Source: Acidimicrobiia bacterium
GTDB taxonomy: Bacteria > Actinomycetota > Acidimicrobiia > Acidimicrobiales > Ilumatobacteraceae
Direction: 5' to 3'
Assembly (NCBI GenBank): GCA_009927565.1
Contig: RFMT01000382.1
Coordinates: 1 to 31,376 of the forward strand
Length of the DNA stretch: 31,376 nt
Of this stretch, positions 24,153 through 31,376 are shown piece after piece (within the stretch, counting starts at the first letter, position 1; each line of letters starts with the position of its first letter). Below the pieces are notes generated by a model. It was not told where the DNA came from. It did no database searches and saw only the letters and a list, made by a program, of their open reading frames with translations. The translations under genes were made by a program, and so were the position numbers.

Positions 24153-27100
24153 TCAACTGTTCAGCGCTGCCTTTTGCTCAGGCGTTAGTGCCTTTACGAA
24201 CGCTGGTTTCAACGCTTTTTCTTGGGCGGGTGTCATTGCTGCCAACTTCTCGTTGCTAAAACCTGCCGCCGATTTGGCAGTGAGTGCGGCAACCGCGGCG
24301 GGTTTCATAGCAACTATGGATTCAGCCGGCAAGGCCTCGACTTGATTTGCTTTCAAACCGGCCATCGCCGTCGGTGGCAACGCACCAACTTGTTGCGGAG
24401 TCATCGACGCCATCGCCGCAGGCGGCAACGCACCAACCTGAGTCGGCTTCATCGCCCCGAACGCAGCAGCAGGCAACGCACCCACCTGCTCAGGGTTGAA
24501 CGAACCGAAAGCATTCGCCGGTATCGCCCCCAACTGTGTCGGTTTGATCGACGCCATGACCTCGGGTGCGAGAGCACCAACTTGAGCGGGTTTGAATCCC
24601 GTGAAAGCCGTGGGTGGCATCGCTTTGAATTGACCTGGGTTCATCGCCGAAAAAGTTTCGGGCGAAAGTTTTGCGGCGTCGGTCGGTTTGAAATTACTGA
24701 ACGCATTTGCCGGAACCTTGTCGACGTTCCATCCGGTCAACGCACCAGCCAATGCCGTCGCATTGCCGACGTTGGTCGGCGCAGCATTTGCCGCGGGGTT
24801 AAACGCCTGCTGTGGCAAAGCTTGACGTTGCTCGGGGCTCATTGACGCAATTACTTCAGGAGATAATGACTTGAACTGCAAGGGCGAAATCACCGCCAGT
24901 GCGGTCGGCGGCATTGAGTCCATTTGGTTTGGCGTGAACACTTTCATCGCCGAGGCCGGAATCACCTTGAATTGATTTTGCTGCATTCCCGCCATTGCGT
25001 CTGGAGGAAGCGCAGCAAATTGTGCGGGCTTGAAGCCGATCATGGCTTGTGGCGGTAGCGCGGCGAACTGATCTTGCTGAATGCCAGTCATCGCTGCGGG
25101 CGGCAGCACTTTGAATTGACTCAACTGCATACCCGCCATCGCCGCAGGTGGAAGTTCGGCCATCTGATCGGGCTTCAAACCAGTCATTGCACTCGGCGGA
25201 AGAACAGAAAGCTGTTGAGGTTTGAAACCGGCCATCGCCTCGGGTGGCAATGCCGCCATCTGATCTGGTTTAAAACCAACCATTGCCGTCGGTGGTAACT
25301 GCGCAAACTGATCGGGTCTAAAACCTGCCATCGCATTCGGGGGCAGCTGAGCAAACTGATCAGGTTTGAAGCCGGCCATCGCCGCAGGTGGCAACTGGGC
25401 AAACTGATCGGGTTTGAAACCTGTCATTGCACTCGGCGGAAGAACAGAAAACTGATCAGGTTTGAAACCTGCCATCGCTTCGGGTGGCAACGCCGCCATC
25501 TGGTCGGGCTTGAAACCAACCATTGCCGTCGGCGGCAACTGAGCCATCTGATCAGGTCTGAAACCCGCCATAGCCGTCGGCGGCAACTGAGCCATCTGAT
25601 CAGGTCTAAAGCCCGCCATCGCCTCTGGTGGCAACTGAGCCATTTGATTTTGGTTGAAACCTGCCATCGCCGCGGGGTTCAGATTATTGATCTGATTGCG
25701 ATCGAATCCCGCCATGGCTGTCGGTGGCAGAGCTGCAAATTGGTTCGGCTGAAAATTTTGCAAAGCACCCGCGCCAAGAGAGCGTGCGTCATCAGGTCGA
25801 AAACCCATAAAATTGTCAGGGCGCAAGTTGACCATGTCCGAACCGTTCAACGCGTTCGGGTTTTGAATCATTCCACCTGGGCCAAAATTGATTCCTGGGC
25901 CAACATTGCATGGCGGCAGTGGCGGTGGTCCGCAATTTGTCGGCGCGGGGCCGATAGGCGCGGGGCCGACCGGTCCACCTGGGCCAGCGGGTGCTCCTCC
26001 GCCACCACTCGGTGCCGAAACTGGTGGCGCTACTGCTGTGAACTGATATTGACCAGCGGTCACGGCACTTGCCGTCGCGTTGCCCGCACCATCGACAAAT
26101 GCCCCGGAGTCAATGAGCAAGAAATATGTGGTCGATGCCGTCAAGTTTGCCGCAGGGTTGAGCACAACACCCATTCCAGCCTTTGATGAAGTGACGCTTG
26201 CGGACGGAAACGTAAACGTCTCGACAGGAGTCGCGCAATCTGCGTCACCCGTGCAAAGTCGAATCGTCTTGGTCGCCACCGTCGAAACGGCTTCGCTGAA
26301 CGCCAGTTCAATGTTGCGATCCAACACGAAATTAGGCATGTTGTGTGGTGGATCTGATTGATTCACGTTCAATACCGGCGCGACCGTGTCAGGGCTCGCC
26401 TCAAATCGCCACGCGGTCGTGCTTGTTAGCGCGGCGTTCGGGTTGCCCGCTAAGTCGGTGAACGCACCTGCTTCGAACGTGACGTAGTAACTAGTCGCAG
26501 GGTCTATCACCAAATTTTGGGTTGATGTTTTGCCAGTTCGCGTGATCGTGATTAGGGCACCCGAATTGTTTGGAAATTGCGTTATTGCAGTTTCACTTTG
26601 AGCGCCAATTGTGATCGTCTCGTGCAGAATATTGCCCGTGGCTCTGTAGATAAACAGTTTCTTGCCGTTAACCACTGCCATGTTTTCAGGAAATATCAAA
26701 CTCAGCGCTTGAGTCGCCTGCACGCCGACCGCACCAGGAAACGGCATGAATCCTTGCGGCGCGGGCGCGGTGTTGTCGATCACGATGTTCTTGTTGGCAT
26801 TAAGCGAACCGCTGGCCATAGATGCGGGCACAGCGGTGCTCGCGGTCACGCCACTCATCGTGACGCCAGCAGGCAGATTGAAACCTGTGACGTTTAGTCT
26901 TTGACCCGACTGGGCCAGCGTCGAATCGATAGCGCCAATTGTGTAGGTAAATGTCAAGGTGTTCGTGCCCGAGCCACTGGCATAAGTTGCCACAGCGCTT
27001 GCGCCTGAATTAAGCGTCAGTTCGGGGTTACCACCGGCAACGGTTACCGATTGATTGAATCGCACCTGAATCGAAGTGGCGCCACCAGAGCGGTAACAAC

Positions 27101-28511
27101 CATCGGAGGTTGACGATGTAATGTTTGTGACAACTGCGGGCGATGTCGCAGTCGTAAAGTTCCAAGTTGTGGCGTTTGAAATGCCCGCAAAGGCGTTCGC
27201 GCGACCGTCACGAATCGCACCTGCACCAACCTTGACGTGCACGGCAGTGCTGCCTGGCAATGTGGCGCTTGGGTTGACCGTCATCGTGAACGGCGAAACG
27301 CTCGTGAACGCAACGCGAGTGCTGTCAAGAGTCGGTATCGCTTCGACTACTCGCAGGGCTGTCGAGCCACCTGCGGCCGCAGTCGAGCCGAGGTCTGAAA
27401 CATTGGCCACGTTTGCCGAACTAGCCGCGGTGCCCGCTGCCGCTTTTGTCAGATTGACAGCGAAGGTGTTTGCATCTGCCGCCGTTACTACAAACGCACC
27501 GTTGCTCTCTTTTTGCGACAGACCCGCAATCAACACGACGTCACCCACCACAAAACCATGACTAGTTGAGGTCAATGTCGCGACATTGCTAGCAATCGCA
27601 ATGTTCGTGATCGTCTTTGCAGTGTCGGCGTCGGCGGCGACTGTGACATAACGCAACGGGGCAATCACGCCTCCCGTCATAGTCGACGATTCGTTGGTGC
27701 AACCGATCGCATACGAAATATTTCGGCCAGTTACGGCCGTGACTCTGAAATAAGTTTTGCTACCAGTGCCAGCATCATAATTTGGGCCGACTTGATAAGG
27801 ATAAATCAGGTCACCGACAACAACATCGTGGTCACGTTGAGCGACGACTGTCGCCGTGTTGCCCCCAGCACACGAACGAGATGTCACTGATATGTAAGGT
27901 GTCGCCGCTTCAGTTGTTGTGAGCACCAAATTTGAGGTGCTGGCAACATCACTTGCCGAATCTGCAGGCGAGTATGTCGAAGCCGTCGGTGCAGTGACAT
28001 CAACCGACAAAAATACTGACGCACCACCGCATGCAAGATTGCTACACAGACCACCAGAGAGTGCAGTCGTAGTCGCAGAGATGGTGTCAAAACCAGTGAC
28101 TGTCAATGTTGCGCTGTTGGCCAGCGTCAACGAAGTCGGTCCAAAAGACACTTGTGAGGTATCGGTGCTCAAGACCGTGTAAGGAAACACCAGACAATTG
28201 TTGGTGCCACCCGCGTTGCTCTCACGCGCCCCTGCCCATGAGATGCCGGTTGCAGCACGAGTATTGAGAAATAGTTTTACGTCGGCATTTGCACCACCGA
28301 CCCGACCGACAGAACCTTGGAAACAGACATAAACACTGATCGTGTCGCCGGTGCTCAGCGTCGTGCCACTTGAGGCGATCGGCGTGGCGTTAATCACCGA
28401 AATTGTTGACGGTGCGGCACGCACGGGCGAAACTAGCCCGCCGAGCAAAGTCAAAGTCGACATCAACAACGCAACCAAACCTTTTTGCCAAGGTCGCATA
28501 GTCAGGATCAT
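24153..28511 (-). CDS. Large secreted protein with Ig-like domains and a Pro-phased octad repeat region
   Basis: A 1452-residue exported protein of unknown role, probably on the cell surface or released. It has a Sec signal peptide (residues 1-33, hydrophobic LVALLMSTLTLLGGLV, cleavage near VRA-AP). Residues about 34-160 and 460-560 resemble SwmB-like domains. SbsA-type Ig-like (Big_5) domains begin near 170, 577 and 706. Two inserted segments with FVVGDVVLIAG...NGAFVV near 215-365 look like the E1_FCCH fold seen in tail and surface proteins. A Gly/Pro-rich linker covers 825-885. From about 893 to the end it consists of 16-residue units such as AMAGFKPDQMAALPPE, each made of two octads (x-P-x-x-hydrophobic-x-x-hydrophobic). 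No LPXTG or lipobox anchor is seen. ATG 28511 has a strong GGGGGA ribosome site. An adhesin or envelope role is inference. Confidence 0.9.
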   Translation of the reverse strand: MILTMRPWQKGLVALLMSTLTLLGGLVSPVRAAPSTISVINATPIASSGTTLSTGDTISVYVCFQGSVGRVGGANADVKLFLNTRAATGISWAGARESNAGGTNNCLVFPYTVLSTDTSQVSFGPTSLTLANSATLTVTGFDTISATTTALSGGLCSNLACGGASVFLSVDVTAPTASTYSPADSASDVASTSNLVLTTTEAATPYISVTSRSCAGGNTATVVAQRDHDVVVGDLIYPYQVGPNYDAGTGSKTYFRVTAVTGRNISYAIGCTNESSTMTGGVIAPLRYVTVAADADTAKTITNIAIASNVATLTSTSHGFVVGDVVLIAGLSQKESNGAFVVTAADANTFAVNLTKAAAGTAASSANVANVSDLGSTAAAGGSTALRVVEAIPTLDSTRVAFTSVSPFTMTVNPSATLPGSTAVHVKVGAGAIRDGRANAFAGISNATTWNFTTATSPAVVTNITSSTSDGCYRSGGATSIQVRFNQSVTVAGGNPELTLNSGASAVATYASGSGTNTLTFTYTIGAIDSTLAQSGQRLNVTGFNLPAGVTMSGVTASTAVPASMASGSLNANKNIVIDNTAPAPQGFMPFPGAVGVQATQALSLIFPENMAVVNGKKLFIYRATGNILHETITIGAQSETAITQFPNNSGALITITRTGKTSTQNLVIDPATSYYVTFEAGAFTDLAGNPNAALTSTTAWRFEASPDTVAPVLNVNQSDPPHNMPNFVLDRNIELAFSEAVSTVATKTIRLCTGDADCATPVETFTFPSASVTSSKAGMGVVLNPAANLTASTTYFLLIDSGAFVDGAGNATASAVTAGQYQFTAVAPPVSAPSGGGGAPAGPGGPVGPAPIGPAPTNCGPPPLPPCNVGPGINFGPGGMIQNPNALNGSDMVNLRPDNFMGFRPDDARSLGAGALQNFQPNQFAALPPTAMAGFDRNQINNLNPAAMAGFNQNQMAQLPPEAMAGFRPDQMAQLPPTAMAGFRPDQMAQLPPTAMVGFKPDQMAALPPEAMAGFKPDQFSVLPPSAMTGFKPDQFAQLPPAAMAGFKPDQFAQLPPNAMAGFRPDQFAQLPPTAMVGFKPDQMAALPPEAMAGFKPQQLSVLPPSAMTGLKPDQMAELPPAAMAGMQLSQFKVLPPAAMTGIQQDQFAALPPQAMIGFKPAQFAALPPDAMAGMQQNQFKVIPASAMKVFTPNQMDSMPPTALAVISPLQFKSLSPEVIASMSPEQRQALPQQAFNPAANAAPTNVGNATALAGALTGWNVDKVPANAFSNFKPTDAAKLSPETFSAMNPGQFKAMPPTAFTGFKPAQVGALAPEVMASIKPTQLGAIPANAFGSFNPEQVGALPAAAFGAMKPTQVGALPPAAMASMTPQQVGALPPTAMAGLKANQVEALPAESIVAMKPAAVAALTAKSAAGFSNEKLAAMTPAQEKALKPAFVKALTPEQKAALNS
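24225..24704 (-). repeat. Second array of 10 diverged 48-bp coding units
   Basis: After a 34-residue non-repeat break (rich in Asn and Ala) the same 16-residue unit resumes with a more diverged sequence, often AFG/AMA..KPxQVGALPP. The last unit and the closing 23 residues decay into plain octads (TPAQEKAL, KPAFVKAL, TPEQKAAL). Confidence 0.85.
24807..25718 (-). repeat. Tandem array of 19 coding units of 48 bp (16 residues each)
   Basis: Nineteen consecutive units with no length change encode residues 932-1235 of the large secreted protein. The consensus is A-M-A-G-F-K-P-D-Q-M/F-A-x-L-P-P-x. Units 3 and 4 are identical in protein, pointing to recent duplication. Units 5-7 reappear as units 10-12, a higher-order repeat of 240 bp. 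The array is coding throughout. Confidence 0.93.
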
Positions 28512-28615
28512 CTCATCCCCCTAATAAATATAAATGCTACTCTTATTAAGAATATAATCTACTATTAGATTTTGTCATCGGCAAGTCGCAATTCACCTAG
28601 AATTCGGGGCAACAA
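28512..28615. promoter_or_regulatory. AT-rich divergent region with short palindromes, possible TetR operator
   Basis: These 104 bases separate the secreted-protein gene from a divergent double-TetR regulator and are far more AT-rich than their surroundings. They contain the inverted repeat AATCTA-ctat-TAGATT at 28556-28571 and the odd palindrome TCTTA-T-TAAGA at 28541-28551. TetR regulators often bind such sites next to their own gene. Both sites are short and could occur by chance in AT-rich DNA. Confidence 0.35.
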
Positions 28616-29869
28616 ATGCTTTTTAATTCGACGCCTTCGCCAGCAATTGCCAAACGTGCCCCGTCGACTCGGGCCCAGGCGAACAAAGCCAAGATGATCA
28701 AGGCAATAGTTCGCAATGCCGCCGACCACGGGCTTGATCAACTCAGCATTGGCCAAGTGGCAAAACGCGCTGGTCTAACCACCGGGGCAATTTACGGTCG
28801 GTATGAAGACCGTGACGAATTGGCCATCGAACTTTGGCACTCAGTCATTAAAGAGCCACTCAGAGCACGCCTTGAACGAGGGGTCGAGTTCATGGCCGCC
28901 AACGTGCGCATCTCGCGAACGCGTGATATGACGCCACTGACAAACGACGAATTGCTGGCACTGATCATTAGCGACTTCGAGTCACCAGATGAAATTGCCA
29001 AAATCGGCGCCGAATTCTTGGTCGTCGCGCGTCGCGACCTCGCAATTGGCGAAGTTGTTATCCCTGAAGTTTCAGGTTGGCTCACAGATCTTGGCCTAGT
29101 CAATTCGCAATCGGCGATCGACAAGGCGGCAATTGTCATCGCACTTTCGGCGTCTATCGGCACGGCCCTGCGTGCGTTTGTGTTCAAATCAAATCCGAGT
29201 TGGTATTTAATCGCTGACGGCTTGCGCTCTGCAGCGGCGGCAGCCCAACCAACACAACAACAAGCCGATATTGAAGCACCTCACTGGACAGATCCGCAGA
29301 CCGAAAACCCGGTGCGCACGGCGTTGATCTACGCCGTGGCAGAAGTCGTTGCCAAGTCGGGATATGCCAACGCCACAATTTCTAGAATTGTTCGTCGTGC
29401 GGGGTTGACAAACGGCTCGCTATACAACTTGTATGCCGACAAAGAAGCCCTTACCGACGACGCGATGCAAATTTTTCTGAACCTTGCGTCAGATGTTAAC
29501 CGCGAAAGCAATGCCCGTGCCGAGACACAGTTGCGAATTGATCGCGGTCTCACCGATAGTTTCATGCTTGCGTTTATGCCGCATCGTCGTCAATGGCTTG
29601 ATTTTCGCCTTGAGTGCTTAATTGCCTCGCGCGATCACCTGCCAACGCGAAGAAAATTCAGGCAAAGCCTCGAGCGATCAAGAGACAACCTCGCCGCGAC
29701 GATGCCTGACTTGGCGCAGGAAACTATCAACTTGCTTTCGAGTGGCGAACAGGCGATCGGTATCGGGTTGACGACTCTTGGGCCATATACGACTCTCGTG
29801 CAAGACGGCGACTATTTCTCGATTATGGCCAAACTCTCAGAACAGAACAGACTTCTGAATTCAAAATAA
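28616..29869 (+). CDS. Regulator with two tandem TetR units in one polypeptide
   Basis: A 417-residue transcription regulator with two complete TetR-type DNA-binding domains. The first is at about 25-75 (LSIGQVAKRAGLTTGAIYGRYEDRDEL) and the second at about 225-280 (ATISRIVRRAGLTNGSLYNLYADKEAL), each followed by a helical ligand domain. Ordinary TetR proteins are about 200 residues and act as dimers, so this looks like a covalent dimer that could recognise an asymmetric operator. The ATG has only a weak GGGG upstream. It is divergent from the secreted-protein gene across an AT-rich region and converges with a short-chain dehydrogenase with a 3-base gap. Either neighbour could be a target, including steroid- or lipid-type catabolism typical of such regulators; the ligand is unknown. 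Confidence 0.9.
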   Translation: MLFNSTPSPAIAKRAPSTRAQANKAKMIKAIVRNAADHGLDQLSIGQVAKRAGLTTGAIYGRYEDRDELAIELWHSVIKEPLRARLERGVEFMAANVRISRTRDMTPLTNDELLALIISDFESPDEIAKIGAEFLVVARRDLAIGEVVIPEVSGWLTDLGLVNSQSAIDKAAIVIALSASIGTALRAFVFKSNPSWYLIADGLRSAAAAAQPTQQQADIEAPHWTDPQTENPVRTALIYAVAEVVAKSGYANATISRIVRRAGLTNGSLYNLYADKEALTDDAMQIFLNLASDVNRESNARAETQLRIDRGLTDSFMLAFMPHRRQWLDFRLECLIASRDHLPTRRKFRQSLERSRDNLAATMPDLAQETINLLSSGEQAIGIGLTTLGPYTTLVQDGDYFSIMAKLSEQNRLLNSK

Positions 29870-29872
29870 CTA

Positions 29873-30637
29873 TCAAGAAAACGGTGGCGCAGGAATATAT
29901 TGACAGATCGGTTGACCTGCCATCACCGTCCACTGCGAACCAGGTATGCGTTCGGTCAGTGCACGCATCGCCAAATCGCCCGCGATCGAGATTTCCATCA
30001 CGCCCATGCTGAACGACTTGGCATATTCGCGTGCGAGTTCACTAACCAACGGCGTGTCTAAAAAGCCCGGACATAACGCGCTGATGCAAACGCCGTGTGG
30101 CTCGAGTGCCGGACCAAGAGATTTCACGAGGCCCACCATCGCATGCTTGGTTAGTCCGTAAATTGGGTCGGGCGCGATGGCGATAATGCCCGCCAGCGAC
30201 GCAGTTACCAAAATATGGCCGCTCTTGCGAGCAACCATTCCCGGAATAACCGCACGCGCGCCATAGACGACACCGTCAACATTGATGCTCATGATGCGCT
30301 CGTAAGCGTCGTTGTCGAGTTTTTCGAGCGGAAAATTCGAGATGTTGCCAATTACGTTTTGATGCGTCGAGACACCTGCGTTGAGACACACAATGTCAAA
30401 CGGCTCAAATGTCGGTATCAATTTTTGCCAGGCTTGCGAATCAGTCACGTCAAGGTGCACATATTCACCGCCTACTTCAACTGCTACTTGCTTGCCGAGC
30501 GTGTCGTTGACATCAGCAACGACAACTGTTGCTCCTTCGCGCGTAAATCGGCGTGCCATCTCTGCGCCAATACCACTTGCACCGCCAGTAATAAATGCTC
30601 GATGCCCCGCCAATTGCCCCGTCGTGTCGTTGCCCAT
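29873..30637 (-). CDS. SDR family NAD(P)-dependent oxidoreductase
   Basis: Classical short-chain dehydrogenase/reductase of 254 residues. It has the cofactor motif TGGASGIG at 17-24, an acidic Asp42 after the second strand (VVVADV) favouring NAD(H), NAG at 86-88 and the catalytic Ser147, Tyr160 and Lys164 (YGLTK). The C-terminus ends in CQYIPAPPFS. The substrate is unknown; its TetR-type neighbour and similarity to hydroxysteroid or fatty-alcohol dehydrogenases would fit a lipid-like hydroxyl compound. No ribosome site precedes the ATG. Confidence 0.9.
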   Translation of the reverse strand: MGNDTTGQLAGHRAFITGGASGIGAEMARRFTREGATVVVADVNDTLGKQVAVEVGGEYVHLDVTDSQAWQKLIPTFEPFDIVCLNAGVSTHQNVIGNISNFPLEKLDNDAYERIMSINVDGVVYGARAVIPGMVARKSGHILVTASLAGIIAIAPDPIYGLTKHAMVGLVKSLGPALEPHGVCISALCPGFLDTPLVSELAREYAKSFSMGVMEISIAGDLAMRALTERIPGSQWTVMAGQPICQYIPAPPFS

Positions 30638-30769
30638 GAGTCAACCGAGTTTAACCCAGCCACCCACTAGACCGCACATAAACTTGCCGGCTCTGCGGTA
30701 GCAGGCGAAAATCGAAGTTGGTCGACCGCCAGAGTTATGCTTGGCCACAATTCACCAAGGAGGTTGGCG

Positions 30770-31313
30770 TTGAAACGACAACAATCAACCGCGCAGGCCA
30801 TTTATCGGCGTTCTCCAGAACCACAACGCACGACAATGCTGGTCATGCGCGAGCGAATCTTGAAAATAATTCCCGACGCCGTCGAGGTCGTGAGTTACGG
30901 CATGCCAGCATTCAAACTTGATGGAACAGTCGTGGCGGGCATGCTTGCCGCAAAGCATCATGTGAGTTTCTGCCCATTCAGTGGCGCAACTCTAGGCGTA
31001 TTGCATAGTGACCTGAAAGGTTTCACCTATACCAAGAGCGTGCTTCATGTGCCAGCCGACAAGCCACTTTCGGTTGCGTTGTTGAGAAAACTAATTGCCG
31101 CCGGCGCGCTGAAATCATTGCCGATGATTGGGTCTCGCTCGGGCTCGCCGCACCTGCCCGCCGCGCGCTCAACGGTGCAGGTCTGCGTAGTCTGCGAGAT
31201 TGACCAAGTGGCGCGAAGCCGACATCGCATCATTGCACGGTATGGGGCCAACTGCGATCGCTGCTCTGCGCGTCGCTCTGAAAAAAAGGCGACTCTCTTT
31301 TGCCAAAAAGTAG
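30770..31313 (+). CDS. DUF1801 domain protein joined to a helix-hairpin-helix domain, with two apparent frameshifts
   Basis: TTG 30770 has a perfect ribosome site (AAGGAGG at 30757-30763). Residues 1-110 resemble DUF1801 (YdhG-like) proteins: IIPDAVEVVSYGMPAFKLDG, VSFCPFSGATLG, and a SALLRKLIAA-type ending (SVALLRKLIAA). The frame then stays open to the window end with an unlikely Arg/Cys-rich tail. One missing base near 31100 (GCCGCCGG) moves to a frame reading DDWVSLGLAAPARRALNGAGL. One missing T at 31200-31201 then gives LTKWREADIASLHGMGPTAIAALR and ends at TAG 31311. These form a helix-hairpin-helix domain with the LHGMGP turn. The reconstructed protein is about 181 residues. It may be a real fusion or two adjacent genes. 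The function of DUF1801 proteins is not settled. Confidence 0.65.
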
Positions 31314-31314
31314 A

Positions 31315-31376
31315 TCAACGAAAATCGACTAAGTGCGTACCGCCGACCGCAAACCTTTTCGGTCTCACTGACAACT
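31315..31376 (-). CDS. C-terminal end of an unidentified protein (partial)
   Basis: A minus-strand frame enters from the window edge and stops at TGA (31317-31315), giving LSVRPKRFAVGGTHLVDFR. It converges on the DUF1801 gene with one base between stops. The residue make-up is plausible for a protein end, but the stretch is too short to assign and may be chance. Confidence 0.3.
   Translation of the reverse strand, partial: LSVRPKRFAVGGTHLVDFR

Noticed and set aside
24222..24845. 207-codon open frame on the plus strand, antisense to the repeat region
   Set aside because: It mirrors the repeat period of the minus-strand gene, is rich in Arg, His and Cys, and has no family features. It is a shadow frame.
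24207..25730. Regularly spaced DNA repeats that could suggest a CRISPR array
   Set aside because: The period is exactly 48 bp with no unique spacers, the whole stretch is one open frame, and the variation respects codons. It is a coding tandem repeat.
31314..31376. Hairpin GACCG...CGGTC as a terminator at the window end
   Set aside because: The stem is only 5 bp and no T-run follows it.

Overview
The window looks like a chromosomal segment of a planktonic actinobacterium, most plausibly of the class Acidimicrobiia. Pointers are a CarD regulator, a soluble di-iron acyl-ACP desaturase of the actinobacterial DesA type, a long-form RmlA, a proton-pumping rhodopsin, frequent GTG/TTG starts and several start codons with no Shine-Dalgarno sequence. 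Base composition looks intermediate by eye, below that of soil actinobacteria. The taxonomic placement is inference: the window has no rRNA or marker gene.

Layout. (1) 1-5.8 kb, minus strand: a peptide/nickel-type ABC importer, made of a Tat-exported binding protein, a terminator, two permeases and a fused double ATPase. (2) 5.8-10.2 kb, minus strand: a compact dTDP-L-rhamnose operon, rfbA-rfbC-rfbB-rfbD, with an acyl-ACP desaturase as its last gene. (3) 10.3-13.0 kb: a class III aminotransferase converging on a 3-hydroxyisobutyrate dehydrogenase-like gene, and a CarD regulator with a basic Lys/Ala tail. (4) 13.1-19.7 kb: two divergent, paralogous FAD/GcvT-fusion dehydrogenases of the dimethylglycine/sarcosine type and an MttB-family methyltransferase, probably a methylated-amine one-carbon module. 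(5) 19.7-24.1 kb: tRNA-Arg(UCU), fdhD, a green-type rhodopsin with its own terminator, a YeiH-family membrane protein, a beta-carbonic anhydrase and an EamA exporter. (6) 24.2-30.6 kb: a 1452-residue secreted repeat protein, a double-TetR regulator and a short-chain dehydrogenase. (7) 30.8-31.3 kb: a DUF1801 protein that appears to be joined to a helix-hairpin-helix domain.

How the genes fit together. The GcvT-fused oxidases would remove N-methyl groups and pass them to tetrahydrofolate. MttB could take the first methyl from a quaternary or tertiary amine. FdhD would support a formate dehydrogenase that oxidises the resulting one-carbon units. With the rhodopsin this suggests a photoheterotroph that uses osmolyte methyl groups for energy. 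These links are inferred from adjacency and family knowledge.

The strongest candidate for something undescribed is the secreted protein at 24153-28511. Its C-terminal 560 residues are built from a Pro-phased octad (x-P-x-x-hydrophobic-x-x-hydrophobic), mostly paired into 16-residue units, about 29 in all.

A caution: at least five single-base frame breaks interrupt otherwise well-conserved genes (dppC-like, aminotransferase, second dehydrogenase, and twice in the last gene). Most can be repaired by one base in a short homopolymer. This looks more like sequencing or assembly error than gene decay, and read mapping would decide it.
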